Counted from the stretch's first letter, positions 1 to 12,860 are shown. The stretch: DNA of 64,000 bases from Rhexocercosporidium sp. MPI-PUGE-AT-0058 (GCA_020746875.1 JAGTJL010000008.1:1798001-1862000); one strand, 5' to 3'. The notes: a model not told the origin generated them from the sequence alone. Translations and numbers: made by a program.

Positions 1-279
1 AGTAATTAATAGGTGCTTATATAGTGGTTTATTTAAGTTATATTAATAGCGTCTTTTAAATAAAAAGTAATAATTAATATTATAATACCGTTGGAAAGGG
101 TGCTTACTGCTTCACTTATTCGTCTGGCTATAAGTATGTAATTGCTCTTATTATTATTTAAGCTCCTTTTCTTACATATTATAATACGTTAAAAAATGAA
201 GCTGGCAAAAAGGTAAGTCGATTTAGCTGTTTCTTTTTCGCTTTTGATTTATTATTAATTTTTTTAAGAGCTAGAGTAA
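1..279. other. AT-rich RIP-type DNA, no gene model
   Basis: This stretch is AT-rich. Around 85-200 on the plus strand is a short open run with mixed codons, but it is interrupted by stops and carries no motif I recognise. It could be an upstream exon remnant of the same degenerate gene described at 280-708. I see no LTR end, tRNA or promoter signal. Confidence 0.4.
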
Positions 280-708
280 TTAAGAATCCCGGTTCGTGCC
301 GCCCTTAAGGGTGGTAATGTTGGTGGAACTGTTGCTGGCGTTGCTGTTGGTTTTAGTGGTGGAGTTGCTTTAGAAGCTATTAGTGGATTTGGAGGTAATA
401 ATAGAAATGACAATAATAAGAAGAACGGTAAGTTACTCGTTTTATTTCTAGAAAATTAAATTAATTTAATTAATTTCTTAAAAAAAAAAGAAGAGCCTTT
501 AGCTGCTTTTATAGCTTATGCTTATATTATTAAAGAGAAGATTGCTACTGCTATAGGTGCTCTTTTCGTTAAGAAAGGTGGCGAGAGAATAATTGACTAT
601 TTTATTATTATTATTATTACTGAAGCTGCTCGCGCTGCTGCCGCTATTAAGGCTGTTACCGGAGTTGCTCGCGCCTATGGTCCGGGCCCTAGTGTTCTAG
701 TTTTTTAA
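280..708 (+). pseudogene. Degenerate Ala/Gly-rich coding remnant, unknown function
   Basis: Two open segments lie on the plus strand. The first (280-459) is Gly/Val/Ala-rich and ends in Asn/Lys. The second (about 490-708) is Ala/Ile-rich, with a run of alanines and a GPGPS motif just before its TAA. A GTAAGT at about 438 and an AG near 490 could bound a short intron joining them. No start codon or recognised domain is visible. Codons strongly favour T in the third position (GCT, GGT, GTT), unlike the retroelement debris around it, so this may be a captured or host gene fragment rather than gag-pol. I do not recognise the family and assign no function. Confidence 0.35.
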
Positions 709-1734
709 GTTATATCTGCTCGTGAAATTATTTTTATTTTTAAGTAAGAGGCTTAAGTTGCTTACGTTAAGGAGCTAGTTAATATGATAACTAGTGTTTT
801 AGGCGAGTTAATTCGGGAGGTTTTAGGCCTTTTACCTTTTAATAAATAAATTACTCTTTTGTTTTTTAAGGCTTAAGAACCTCTTACTCTTTAAGTATTC
901 CTTTGTATTTTAGAAATTAAAGCTTGCGTTTGCCTTTAAAATAAAGAATTGTTAAAAGTAATTAGCTCTTCGAGATGTAGTAATTTATACCCTTAAGCTT
1001 AATTAATTTTTAATAAGATAAAATTATAAATAAAAATTTATAAAAGAGAATTTTATAAAAGAATATAAAGTAATATAAATAGAGCTCTTTAATTAAAAGA
1101 TAAGCTTATTATATAATTCCTTTAAGAATAAATAAAAAGTAAAGAATATATATAAAAGATTACTTTAAAGTAAGTCTTTTAAAGGAATTGCTTTAATTAA
1201 GCACGAACATTTACTAAGTTAATAAGAGTAATAAATGCTTTAAATTTTTATTAAAAAAGGTTTTTAATAAGTCCGTTAACTAATATATAGTCTATAAGAA
1301 GATATTTTATTATAAAAGTGCTCTTCTAAAACTTTTGACGTAATTATATATTTTAAATATTAACGTGGCGCAACTTAATAGAAATACGCTGATTTTTATT
1401 AACGATTAACCGAATCGTTTATTAATTATTATAGAAAATTATTTAAGTTACTTTTATATTAAGGCGTAATTCTTAAAAGAATCGCTAAAGTGCCATAAGT
1501 TCCTTGCCGGTGCGCTTAACTTTAAGAAGCTCTACTTATATTATAAACGTAATAATTATATTTTATAAAGCTGTTTTTTAAAGGATTAAATCTTTAAAAA
1601 GTATGAAAATATATTTATTAAAAGACCGTCTTGTCTTGATATCGTCCGTAAAAGAAGCATTTAATGTTATTATAAGGTAGGAGTCGCGCAGCTTATAGCT
1701 ATAAGTAATCGCTAAGAAACGAGTGCCGAAAAAG
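709..1734. other. RIP-type AT-rich flank of element A1
   Basis: This is TA-rich sequence with stops in all frames. A weak open run near 1,500-1,560 on the plus strand looks like decayed coding sequence but carries no usable motif. The last five bases before 1,735 (AAAAG) should be the target-site duplication of element A1. Its partner cannot be checked because the A1 right LTR is truncated. Confidence 0.4.
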
Positions 1735-1989
1735 TGTTACGATTCTATAAGCCTCGTATTCTAACCGAGCGAGCTCGGCATCGCTCGTAGTATTGCTTTA
1801 GCATGGCAACTATAGCGCTAGGCCTAATCGGGAAAGGCTAGGAAAACCCTTTATGTATTTATATTAGAGCTCTCTCTTATAAAAAGCTCTCCTTTTCTCT
1901 TAGTCTTTTCTTTTTAATTTTAAGCGTAACTTTAAGTTTAAATATAAAGCTATTTCTTATATTATATTAACCTTTAATTAGCCGTAATA
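1735..1989 (+). repeat. 5' LTR of element A1
   Basis: The LTR is 255 bp, starts TGTTACGATT and ends GCCGTAATA, so the canonical TG...CA ends have become TG...TA by a C-to-T change. It matches the LTRs at 23,426-23,680 and 29,871-30,125 (both inverted) and 42,524-42,780. Confidence 0.9.
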
Positions 1990-2199
1990 TAAAAAAAGAC
2001 TAATAACTCCTTTACTATAAAGCGTTATATTTCATTAAGTCTTACGCGTCGCGTTTTCTTACCTTTATAATAAGTTAACGACGAACTTTAATACTTTAGC
2101 CTATTTAATAAATAAGTACTTTTTTACCTTAATAATAAATTACCTTAAAAAAAGTTAAAAAACCTCTTATTATTAACTTACCTTATATAACTTAACGCG

Positions 2200-5100
2200 C
2201 GCTATTCGACTTTAAACTTCGACTTCGACTTATATTTAATTAATAAATTAATTAATAACTTTAAATACTTTTTTACCTTATATTATTATTACTTTCGATT
2301 TCTCCCCCTATTAATAAAGTTTTAAAAAAAGAAGCGCCTCCTTACGGCTAGACTTTACTAATACTTTTATTCCTTTAGTCAAGACTTTTATAAAAAAAAC
2401 TTAATAATTTTAAAGAACTCGATTCCGACTTAAAAGACAAACCTTAAAACTTCTTTAACGCCTCGCTAAAGCCTATTATTATTATAAAAGGCCTTACCCC
2501 CGCTTAATAAGTAAAGGTAAATTAACTAATCGAAATCTCCGTTAGCTTTACTATTGCTGCCGCTATTAAGTAAGCCTTCGACTAATATATTATTAATAAC
2601 CCCCGTTAAAAGACTCGTACTCCCTCCCCTCCTTACGACCGATTAATACGTATTCTTACGGCGGACCTTTAATTAACTACTAGCTATTACTTCCTTAAGC
2701 TAAATCTTACTATCTCTGCCGTCGAGCCTAATAAAGTCAAATACCCCTGTACTCCTTTTAATAATTATAAAAACGAAATCGAATATAATACTTAAAAAAT
2801 AAATATAAAGCTTTTTATTTAAAAGTACTTAAGTAACTTCTTTATTAACGAATTATAAGTTTATGTTTATTTTAAATATATAATAAAAAAGGCTAAAACT
2901 ATTATTCTTTAATAAATAGACCCCGATTTCGTCGAAGACTTTAATAAAGCCGCCGACGTATTAAAGGCTTTAAACCAGCGCTTCTTTGACTATAACCGAG
3001 TATAAGTAGCTAAGCTTAAGTATAGTTAATTATATATAAGTAATATAACGTATAACGAGTTCCGTATAAAGTTCATAATATATATAATTACCGAAAAAAT
3101 CTTATTTAACCGCTAGTTCGACGATATATATAAGAAAGTCTTAAATAAACTTAAGTATAATATTTATATTAAAAAGTATAAACTCGCCAGAAATTATACG
3201 GCTTTTAACGAGTTTTTAATTATATTAAATCGTAAGCTAAAAAACATTACTATTAAATAAGCTTATAGACGTATTATTATCGCTGCTCGCGAGCCCCCTC
3301 GAGTCTCTTTTTATAATATAAATACTAACGACTCGCGTAACATTTTAAAAAAAGAGAATTAATATATAACCTCCCTTTCGCCGACTATTAACGTATAAAA
3401 ACTCTTAACCTTAAAACAGTCGTCGAATGTCCGCTAACGTACGCCTTCTCCTTTACTTATCTTACGCCGACTTAAGTCCTCCGTACCTCCTTTAATACCT
3501 AAAGACGTCTCCTTTAATACTTACTTTTATTATAATAAGACCGGCTATTAAGCTAACGACTATTTTAAGCGCCGTAAAGACTAAGCTCTTAATAAGTCGA
3601 TTTCCTAATTAGTCGTCGGTAAAAACTTAAAGACTAACGAGTTATTAAAAAACTCTTAAACCGTAATAAAGACTCACACCTTAGCGTAAACTATAACTTA
3701 TAAAAGGACTTGACATTTAATTTCCGTGCTTTTATTAAAGAATAATAATTTTTAATTAATATTAAATTAAAAAGGAATGAATTCTTTATTAAAATACTTA
3801 TACATATTAATAGCAGAGTAAATATTTTTAATATAATTAAAACCTCTCTTGCATACCGACTCGTTAAGTAATTTAATATTTCTTTTATAATATTCCTTTA
3901 ATTAATCGTCTTAATTAATTATAATAATAGAAAAGGCAAGTCAATCGATACGGCTGTCTTACTTACCTTAATTATTAACTATCGGTAAATTAACTTTTCT
4001 TTCTTAATAACTGACTTAAGAAACACCGACGTCTTAATTAATTAAAAGTTCTTTAAGTATTATAACTTAAAATAGTCATATATAAAAAACCGTAACCGAC
4101 TAAAATAGCCGTTAAATATACTTATATAGCCGTACTTTAATTAATAAGTCTTTATTAATATAAACCGTTTTAATAAATTAATTATTAAATTTTACTAACT
4201 TAATATAAAACGAAAAGACGCCTTTATAAATATAAACGACTACCGCCGAAAGCAAACTAAACTTACGGCACTCGACGATTCCCTGAAAACAAATGTCTTT
4301 ATACGACTTATTGCCAGCGTCTCGCCGACTCGTTCCTCGAGCTTTATTAAAAAAGTAAAAGAGTACTTATATATTATAAAGAATTAATTAAATCCTTTAA
4401 TATCTCGCATTTTAAAGTTATTATTTAAAGACAGGAAAACCTTTAAAATACCTCCGGCGAATTATTAATTAAAAGTACTTTTAATAAAGATTTTCTTAAT
4501 ATCGATAATAATAATATTTATAACGTACTTCCGACTTAAAAAAGTTAAAAAAGATAAGATAAAAACCTTTATAATATTAATATATAAAATTAATTAAGAG
4601 CTGACTCGCCGCCGGCAAAAGGCCTTAAATTAATTAAGTGTCGAATTCACATTAATAAATAAAGACTTAATTTTAAAAAAAGCCTTAAAGGCTAAATACG
4701 CGTAAGATAACGAGTTAATAAATAAAAAGCTTTTTATTAAATATTAAGAGTATATTCTTCTTTTTTTCCGGCGAGCCTTTAATAAGCTATTAATATATCG
4801 CTAAGGCGTAAACTATTAAATTAAGTTTACTAAAGAAAACGACTTATCCTTTAAACCTTTTCGGCGTATAATTAAAAAATAGCTATTAAAGACTAAGCGG
4901 TATATTATCGACAACTTATATAAAGGTTTTATTAAGCCCTTTAGCGCGCTATATACGACTCTTATTCTCTTCGCTAAGAAAGCCAATGATAGTCTCCGGT
5001 TATACGTCGACTATTAAAGGCTAAATGCCTTATTTAAAAAGGACCCGTATTTAATTCCTTTAATCGATAAAATAATAACACGCATTTATAAAGCAAAGGT

Positions 5101-6014
5101 CTTTATTAAACTTAATATATAATAAGCTTTCTATTATATTTACATATCTCTTAAAAGCGAAGACTACACGACTTTCCGCACTTAATACGACACGTATAAA
5201 TATAAAGTTCTTCCTTTTAATTTAACTAACGGTCCAGTAACCTTTTAATAATTTATTAACAATACTTTAATAAAACACTTAAACGACTTCTGCGCGACCT
5301 ATATAAACAATATCCTTATATATTCGTCAACTCTTAAGGAGCGCAAGGTTTATATTAAGAAGGTAATAATAATATTATAAGTACACGGACTTTAAGCTAA
5401 TATTAAAAAATCTAAGTTTAATATATTAAAAACAAAGTTCTTAAGATTTATAATTAAAGTCGACGACATAAAAATAAACTTAAAAAAGGTTAACGTAATT
5501 AAGAACTGACAATACGCCGGTAATATATAAAATATATAAAGCTACTTTAGTTTTTATAACTTTTACCGCCGGTTTATTAAAGACTATAATCGTATCGCTC
5601 GACTTCTTTAATAATACTTATTAAGAAGGACGTCCCTTTTAACTTCGACTACGCTTATAAAAACGCATAAGAAACTCTTTAAAAAGCCTTTTAATTTACG
5701 CCGATTCTTTATTATTACGACTTAATAAAGTAAACGTAATTAAAGACTAATTTATTTAACGGAGTCGTCGTTAAGATTTTATTTTAACTTTAAAAAGATA
5801 ATACTTTTTACTTTATAAAATACTTTTTTAAAATTATAATAAATCTTAAGTTTAATTATTTAATTTATAATAAGGAAATGCTAGCGATTTTCCGGTTATT
5901 TAAATAATATTGGCCGAAGCTATTAAATACTTAAAAAAACGTCTTTATTTATATAAATTACTAAGCCTTAAAGTACTTTATAATTATTAAAGACCTTATA
6001 GCTAGGCAGGCTCG
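2200..6014 (+). pseudogene. Gag-pol remains of A1 (gag to RNase H start)
   Basis: Plus-strand translation shows a gag-like region, a zinc-knuckle relic in which cysteines have become tyrosines (near 3,520-3,570), and a reverse transcriptase block at about 5,030-5,600. RT landmarks include a decayed SEDYTTFRT..Y segment, an LPFNLTNGP segment and YINNILIYSS in place of the usual YxDDILIYS. RNase H begins after about 5,700 and is cut at 6,014 by insertion of element B. Stops are almost all TAA or TAG at positions where the better preserved copy A2 has Gln, Trp or Arg codons, which is the RIP signature. Confidence 0.8.
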
Positions 6015-6508
6015 TGTCACGGTCCGTGTATTTACTCGGTGTAAATACGGTGGGTTATGTTAATCTTAATAATCGAGAAGTAAGTATATTACGTATAATA
6101 AAATAAATAATAACTAATATAATTAAAATACTATTTTCAGTTAAACATAAAGCTTTTATTTAATAATAAACGTATTAGTCTTTTATAAAACCTTTATATT
6201 ATACGACCGCCAGGACCGCTAGGTCCTGTCGGTCCTAGACCTCTAGACCTTAGCGGTCCAGCGGTTTATTACGTAAGAGGGTCGCGTAATTTAAGGGCTT
6301 ATTTATTCTTTAATCGTTTATTAATAATAACATTTATATAATATATAACTTATAAAATCTTAAGTATTAAGGTTTTTTAAAAAAATACTTTTAAAAGTAA
6401 TACTCTTTTAATATACTTTTCTTAAAACTCTTACCCTTTTAAGCTTATAGTCTTAAGTATTACGCTGTCTCGGGGGCCAGTATTACGGGACGCGAGGCGT
6501 TTATAACA
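6015..6508 (-). repeat. 3' LTR of element B (left)
   Basis: The LTR is 494 bp and begins TGTCACGGTC and ends TTATAACA on the plus strand, giving TG...CA ends. It matches 18,767-19,260 throughout, mostly with transition differences. It contains a GC-richer block of CAGGACC-like short repeats at about 6,208-6,265. Confidence 0.9.
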
Positions 6509-6512
6509 CTAT

Positions 6513-6894
6513 TGTGAGAATAGGCGAGCCAATCAGGAATGAGGAAGCGCAGTAGGTGAGGACACGTGATTAAAGACAAAGTAGAATTGATTGCTTGCTT
6601 GCTTATTTACTTGCTTACTTGCTTGCTTACTTACTTACTTACTTGCTTGCTTGCTTGCTTGCTTACTTGCTTAAAGAGCTAGAAGAGCTCTTCGGTAGTT
6701 ATATATAAAATAATAGCTTCTTTAGAAGCTTTTACGACTACGTAACTGATTACGTAGCCTATATAAGCTACGTAGTTGAATACGAGCGTAATTTCCCGGA
6801 ATACGAAGGTAATTTCTAAGCCGCGTAAGCAGTGGAAACCCCTTTGGCTATTCTAAGGTAGAATCGGCACGAGTTATCGAAGTGAAATTCAACA
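6513..6894 (-). repeat. 3' LTR of copia element E (left)
   Basis: The LTR is 382 bp with TGTGAGAATA...TTCAACA ends. It carries a CTTG/CTTA tetranucleotide tract (about 6,590-6,672) and an inverted motif around GACTACGTAACTGATTACG (6,736-6,754). Compared with the right LTR I see roughly 30 differences, all transitions. Confidence 0.93.
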
Positions 6895-7139
6895 CGCCCT
6901 CTTAATGAGTGACGTAATAGCTTTATAAGTTTATATATAAGCTAGCTTTAAAGTAGAGCTTATATTTACAAGAATAGAGTAAATACATAAAATAACCTTT
7001 TGCGGAGGGTAAGCTAATTGTGAAAATAAGCAAAAGAAATAACTGTAATACGCCCTTTAGAATAATAGTCTATTTTCTTTTGCCTTTAGCCTTATTCGGC
7101 TAGTCTTAATAGCCTTATGAATTCAATGAATTTAGGCTT

Positions 7140-8813
7140 GTCTAGCGGCTTCGTAAAGCCGTCGGCTTTTTGTTTAGACCCTTTTATGTAAATTAGGTTT
7201 ATTTCGCCTTAATTTATGAGGTCGCGGACGTAATAGTATTTGACGGCAATATGCTTAGTCTTCTCGTGGAATTGAGAGTTATTAGTCAATAAGAGAGCGC
7301 CGTTATTGTCCGTATAAATAGGGAATCGTTCCTGTATGTAATAGCCTAATTCGGTTAGAAGCTGCTTTATATAAACAGCCTCTTTAAAAGCCGAATTAAT
7401 AGCCATATATTCGGCCTCAGTCGTACTTTAAGCTATAATACTTTGGAGCTTGCTTTTCCAGCTGAATAAGCAACTCGCTAAGTAAAAGCTCAAGCCGCTA
7501 GTCGATTTAGCCGTACCAATGTCTCCGGCGTAGTCGGCGTCGTAATAGCCGCTTATATATCGACTAGAGCTTTTTTCGTAGATTAACCCTAGCTTTTTTA
7601 ATCCTTTTAGGTATTTAAGCACGTTTTTAAGGGCAATCATGTGATCGGTGCTAGGGTTACTAGCGAATCGAGCGAGCTTTATAACCGAGTAGCAAATATC
7701 AGGTCTAGTAGCTAGCGTAAGAAACAAGAGGCAGCTTATAATTTGCTGATATTGGTTTATTTCCTCTTTATTAGCCTGATTAGGATTAGGCTCTAATTTA
7801 GCCTTCGAATCCATTGGTATATCTTTAGGCTTACAGTCGGTCATATTAAACCGCGCTAGCACTTTCTCAATATAGCTCTCTTGGCTTAGCCTCATACAAC
7901 CTTTGTCTAGGTTATAATCGATATTTATACCCAAGTAGTCCTTTATTAGCCCTAAATCCTTTAATTTAAAGAGCTTTTTAAGCTTTTTAATAAAGGATTT
8001 AATATTATTAATGCTTGGGCCAATTATCGCTAAGTCGTTTACGTAAATAGAGACTATAAGCTGTTGCTCCTTATTAATTAGGATGTAATTCTCGGTAATT
8101 AAGGCTTGAAAACCGAGTTTTTGGACTAGGACTTCCTTTAGCGTAATAAACTAGAGCTTAGCTGACTGTTTTAGCCCGTATAAGGCTTTATTAAGTAGGA
8201 GTAGTTTACTAGCGTATTTTTGGGCGTTTATGCCTTCGGGAGGCACTATATATAGAGTGTTTACGTCAATATTACTTTGCGTAAAAGCCGAAATCATATC
8301 GACTTTCCATATAAGCCAACCGTAAAGGACCGCTAAGGCGAATATAAGTCGCTAAGCCATTTGTTTTACTACGCTAGCAAACGTGTTTACGTAGTTAAGA
8401 CTATAGAGTTGCTCAAACCCTTTAGCGACGAATCTAGCTTTAAATTCGAAGTGATTAGGTGATTCTTTAATTTTATACACCTACTTCGTTTTTAAAGGCT
8501 TATAAGCCTTGCTAGCGTCTTTTGGCATTATTTCCCAGGTCTTGTGACTTTTTAGGGAATTGGCTTCTTTTTCCATGGCTTTTAGCCAATAGTCCTTGTA
8601 CGGAGAGGCCATAGCCTCTTTAAGGCTTTTAGGCTCGTAAATTTGAAGGCTTTTAGTCCGTTTAATAACGACTTTATTAGCCTTTAGTTCTTCGGGCAGC
8701 TTTATTAGCCTTTGATCGAAGTCTTCGTCGATTTTAGAGCTTATTAGAGCCATAGGAGCTAGTCTCTTAGCGTCTTTATAGACAGAAAAAGCTTCTTTTT
8801 CCTCTTTGATCAA
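7140..8813 (-). pseudogene. Copia E reverse transcriptase and RNase H remains
   Basis: From the right, an open segment (8,481-8,813) starts RT with a DYWLKAMEKE motif, typical of copia RT starts. RT then continues through about 7,935 with stops, showing VDMISAF, ALYGLKQSAK and YVNDL (usual YVDDL). The next open segment (7,428-7,934) includes a KYLKG stretch and the RNase H motif YDADYAGDIGTAKSTSG. RNase H ends in 7,209-7,406 with an acidic YTDNNGAL motif and KTKHIAVKYYYVRD, the usual copia C-terminal signature. Together these cover RT to RNase H, but at least five stops break the frame. Confidence 0.88.
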
Positions 8814-10150
8814 CTAGTTATTTAGTTGGCGAATAGCCGTCTTAGAGCTTAGGTGTATTATTGGCTGATTTTCCGAAGAGTTATTAAAGTCTTTGGCGCT
8901 AGTACTAGCGTTTCTAGTTACGACGTTAGGCTCCCAGCTCGAATAATCCTTTCTAGGCCTCTTAATAGGCGCTTTAGGCATTTCCGGGCTAGCCGTATTA
9001 GGCCTTTTATTAGCTTTTGGCGTTTGAGGGAGCTCTTGTGCGAATAAGTCGGATTCGTCTTCAAAATCCGTTTTCTCGCCCTCTGATTGGTCGATAGGCG
9101 ACTTTTCGCTTATATTGCCTTTATTAGGCATTTCGTTGTTAATATTATTTATTGGCTTAATAATATCGTCGCTAGCGCCTTCAAACTCTTCAAGTGTTTC
9201 GACTATATAGTCGAATTCGGTCTCTTCTGTTATATCGTCCTTAAGGATTAAATCCTCTTTAATTAGGACGTTTTTAGAGCTTATAACAGCTTTTTTACTC
9301 GGTAAATAAACCAAGTAATTATTAAAAGACTCAAAACCGACAAGAATACCCCTGTCGGATTTATTGGTTAGCTTATGAGCTCTCTTATTCTCAAGTACGT
9401 AGGTTAAAGAGCCTAGTATGCGAATATAATCGATTGTCGGTAATTTACCGTATAAAGCTTCAAAAGAAGTCTTCTTTATGACGGAGTTATATGACCGATT
9501 CTTAATATGAGTTATTCCTTGTAATAAGTAGGGCCATAAAAACAAGGGTAATCTCTTAGCCTTACAGACGCTAATTAGCCGCTTTATTAGGTATTTATTT
9601 AACCTTTCGGCTATCCCGTTTTAGGAAGGGGAATAAGGGCTAGTGTATTCACATATATACCTTTTTTGCTTGCAATAATGCGTTCATTTATTAGACTTAA
9701 ATTCCTCGGCGTTATTAAGCTTAAAAGCTTTAATATTCGCCATAAATTTGTATTTGACGCTATTTTGACTATTGAATTGATTATTAATTATATTACAAAA
9801 GTCGATTAAGACGTTATAAGCGTCGGCTTTAAGTTTTAAGGTATATAGCTAAATAGCTCTTAATCTTCTACATGTAATAGTAAGGAAATAGCGCTCTCCT
9901 TTAAGTCCTTTGACTTTAAAAGGCCTCGCGATATCGATATCGAATATAGTTAAGGGTGGCGCGTTTGACATAGGCTTTTTACTGCCGATCACGTGCATTT
10001 TGCCGCTATTACAAGCGTTACAGTCGGCTAGCTTGTCTTTTTGTTGGATTTTCTTTAATTCATGGCTTTTCTCGATCGTTTTAAGAATCGACTCTTTATT
10101 TATATGCACTAGCCTTTTATGGTAAAGGTCTAGCGGCGAATTTGAGTTTA
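8814..10150 (-). pseudogene. Copia E integrase remains
   Basis: The N-terminal zinc-binding part is seen in 9,849-10,109 (HKR-like start upstream, then CNACNSGKMH), followed by the integrase core start with the first catalytic Asp in FDIDIARPF. The core continues with stops to about 9,550. The segment 8,814-9,545 holds the integrase C-terminal part (SFEALYGKLP, then GILVGFESFNNYLVYLP), typical of copia integrases, and a charged linker toward RT. Premature stops separate the segments, so no enzyme is made. Confidence 0.85.
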
Positions 10151-10379
10151 CTTAATATATTACAGGTTCGAGAGCGTCATTATTGACTTCCGCTTAAACG
10201 TAATAGGCGTTATAATCCCATTTAGCCTGTAATTAGCCTTTTTTATGCTTTAATAAAGCATCGTTCTCGGTAAAGTTGATTGACTAGCCTTTCTTAGTCA
10301 TTTCCCTTAAGCTTAAAAGGGTCGTTTTTAGCCCCGGAATATAGTTTACTCGTTGAATAACTATTTTTATGCCGTTATT

Positions 10380-11690
10380 GCCTTTAATAGGAATATCTCC
10401 CGTGCCTAGTATCGGTAATACGTCGCCATTAGCGATTGTGACCGATTTGCAAAGGATAAGTTAATAGTTAAGTAACCATCCCTTATTAAGCGTATAGTGC
10501 TCGTTAGCACCGGAGTCTAGAACTAGTCTATAATTATAAACGGTTTTAAAAGCTTGATTTGCAATATCTCCCTTTGATTAGTCAGAATCGGACTCGCTTA
10601 ATTCCTTTATGGTATTTACAAAAGTACTCATAAGTAAAAGAGGTTTAAGTTGTACTTTAGGCTTTACATTTGACCTACCCTTTGGTAAGGGTAAGTCGTT
10701 TGTGTGTGCCTTTATAGGCTTTCTAGCCCTTACGTGCTTATTAGGCGGCGTATAAGTCTTAGATACGGCTATAATAGCCTTTGTAGACTTTGTTTTTAAT
10801 TCGCCTTTTGACTCCTTAGCCTTTTTAGCCTTATTAGGCTTTTTATTCAGATTTTCCGAATTATTAGGCTTTAGCTTAGGGTGTAAGACCTAGTACGTAG
10901 ACGTTATATGTCCTGTGACTTTGCACTTATTGCAGTACTTCTTACCGTCTTTACCGCTTTTAAACGCTTTATTAGCGTTAAGGTCGGCGTTAGCGCCTAT
11001 GCGAGCTTCTTCCGAAATTAGGTCGTTAATTAAACCGTCAATATCAATATTCTTAAGATCACCTAACATTTTTTTGTATTTACGAGACGAAAAGGCGTTA
11101 AAAGAGCTCGGTAAGCCTTTAAGTATTAGGCTAGTAATTACGGGCTTAGGAATCTCGTAGTTTAGCTGCTTTAAGTATATGGCGCTTGATTGGATTACGC
11201 TAGTATATTTGTTTATGCTCTTATAAGAGCTGTAATTGGAATCGACGATTTGATTTATATAGCGGCCGACTAGCTTAAGCGTTGATTGGCCAAAAGTAGA
11301 TTGAATAGCGTTCTATAGCTTTTTAGCCGTATCTTTGTTTTTAAATCGCTTTTGATTCTTTAGCGATATAATCGACTTTAGCGCTCCTAGCGCTTTTTGG
11401 CTTTGCGTCTTAAAGTAGTTTAGCTTTTCGTGATATTTTACGGCTAACTTATGAGAATAAGGGGCTAATACGGCTTTACCTCCTTCGGTACTCCTAGCGT
11501 AATATAAGGATTGGTCCGGAGGTAAAGCTTTGCCGGAAATATAAGGCATATAGCCGTTAATTTCTAGGAATAGGCTAGCGGGATTTATTCACTTAATATA
11601 ATTGGATTTCCCTACTAGTTTCTCTCCTTTAAAGGCAGTAGTAGCTATTTTAAGCTTGTCTCGATTGAGTTTAGCTTTGATTCCTTTAGG
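10380..11690 (-). pseudogene. Copia E gag, zinc knuckle and protease remains
   Basis: The Gag core is in 11,313-11,549 and neighbours. A CCHC knuckle near 10,880-10,940 reads CNKCKVTGHITSTY, where the last Cys has become Tyr (a G-to-A change on the coding strand). Protease follows with an LDSGANEHYTL active-site motif at about 10,500-10,540. The order gag-knuckle-protease precedes integrase, as expected for copia. Several in-frame stops make it non-functional. Confidence 0.82.
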
Positions 11691-12478
11691 CGATTATTAC
11701 TTATAGTGATTTATTAGACTATTTTAGTCTTAGACTTTATTTAAGTCTTTATAACCTCATAATGAGGCTATCCTCCTTGATTTGGTATGCCTTGAATCGA
11801 TATAAAATCGATATTTAAGGTAAAAAGTCTTGCTAAGGACTTATATATTATCTTACTGAGGGTTTTGCTTAGCTAGTATTATAATAGGGTTCCCAGCGGT
11901 CTGCTTAGGCTCTTATTATAACGCTAGCGCCACTACTAGCTCAGTTTTCTCTCATAGGAAGTAAATAAGCTTAATTAGCTGTAATCCTTTCCGAGGATGG
12001 CTTTTTATATAGTTAATAAAGCTTAAAAACTATTGTAATTTGTGTTAGATTAGTGACGATTCGGACAGCCACTCCTTAATATAAGCCACGTTAGCACGCT
12101 ACTTTTAGCCACTGCTAGCGCCGTAAAAGGTATAGGCACCTAAGAATGAGAAGTTTGTTATAAGACTTAGAACCGCAATTTAGGTGGCTACGCGCGCTTA
12201 TAACGTCTAGGGACTGCTAGGTTATGATTTTCTTAGGGTTTAGTCTCAGGGTTAAAGGCCTCGGGTCCGTAATTCGTCCTAATCGGGTTAGTAAGGGCTT
12301 AAAGGGGTCTAGCTTACTTTAGTTAAGAGAAGCTAGTATGGCTTTATCGACAAGCGTTTGAACGGAAGCAGCCGAAGCGGTATTAGCCGAGAAAGCTCAG
12401 CTTAGTCGTCTCGATCGGGAAGTGTGTGTCGGTAACTGATATTATTGGCCGCCTTAGCGAATTGCCGAATTGTTACTA

Positions 12479-12860
12479 TGTGAGAATAGGCGAGCCAATC
12501 AGGAATGAGAAAGCGCAGTAGGTGAGGACACGTGATCAAAGACAAAGTAAAATTAATTACTTGCTTGCTTACTTACTTGCTTGCTTACTTACTTGTTTGC
12601 TTACTTACTTATTTGCTTGCTTGCTTGCTTGCTTGCTTAAAGAGTTAAAAGAGCTCTTCGGTAGTTATATACAAAATAATAGCTTCTTTAGAAGCTTTTA
12701 CGACTACGTAACTGATTACGTAGCCTATATAAGCTACGTAGTTGAATACGAGCGTAATTTCCCGGAATACAAAGGTAATTTCTGGGCCGCGTAAGCAGTG
12801 GAAACCCCTTCGGCTATTTTAGGGTAGAATCGGCACGAGTTACCGAAGTGAAATCCAACA
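12479..12860 (-). repeat. 5' LTR of copia element E (right)
   Basis: The LTR is 382 bp with TGTGAGAATA...ATCCAACA ends, followed directly by the ACTAT duplication. The CTTG/CTTA tract is at about 12,555-12,640. An apparent plus-strand frame across it, giving Leu/Ala/Cys repeats, is a by-product of this tract and not a gene. Confidence 0.93.

Larger units (their letters stand above)
6513..12860 (-). mobile_element. Ty1/copia element E, full length, in the B polypurine tract/LTR junction
   Basis: E is bounded by direct LTRs of 382 bp (6,513-6,894 and 12,479-12,860) and by perfect 5-bp target duplications ACTAT (6,508-6,512 and 12,861-12,865). Minus-strand coding order is gag, CCHC knuckle, protease, integrase, reverse transcriptase, RNase H. 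Integrase before RT defines the copia order. Several open segments of 60-240 codons survive, so E is much less damaged than A, B or C. It entered B between the polypurine tract and the 3' LTR. It is the last arrival in this nest, which fits its lighter RIP load. Confidence 0.93.

Noticed and set aside
6590..6672. CRISPR-like or minisatellite array
   Set aside because: It is a simple tetranucleotide tract inside an LTR, with no repeat-spacer structure.
12522..12794. 90-codon plus-strand frame rich in Leu/Ala/Cys
   Set aside because: It is produced by the CTTG/CTTA tract inside the right LTR of copia E, with no start context or family motif.
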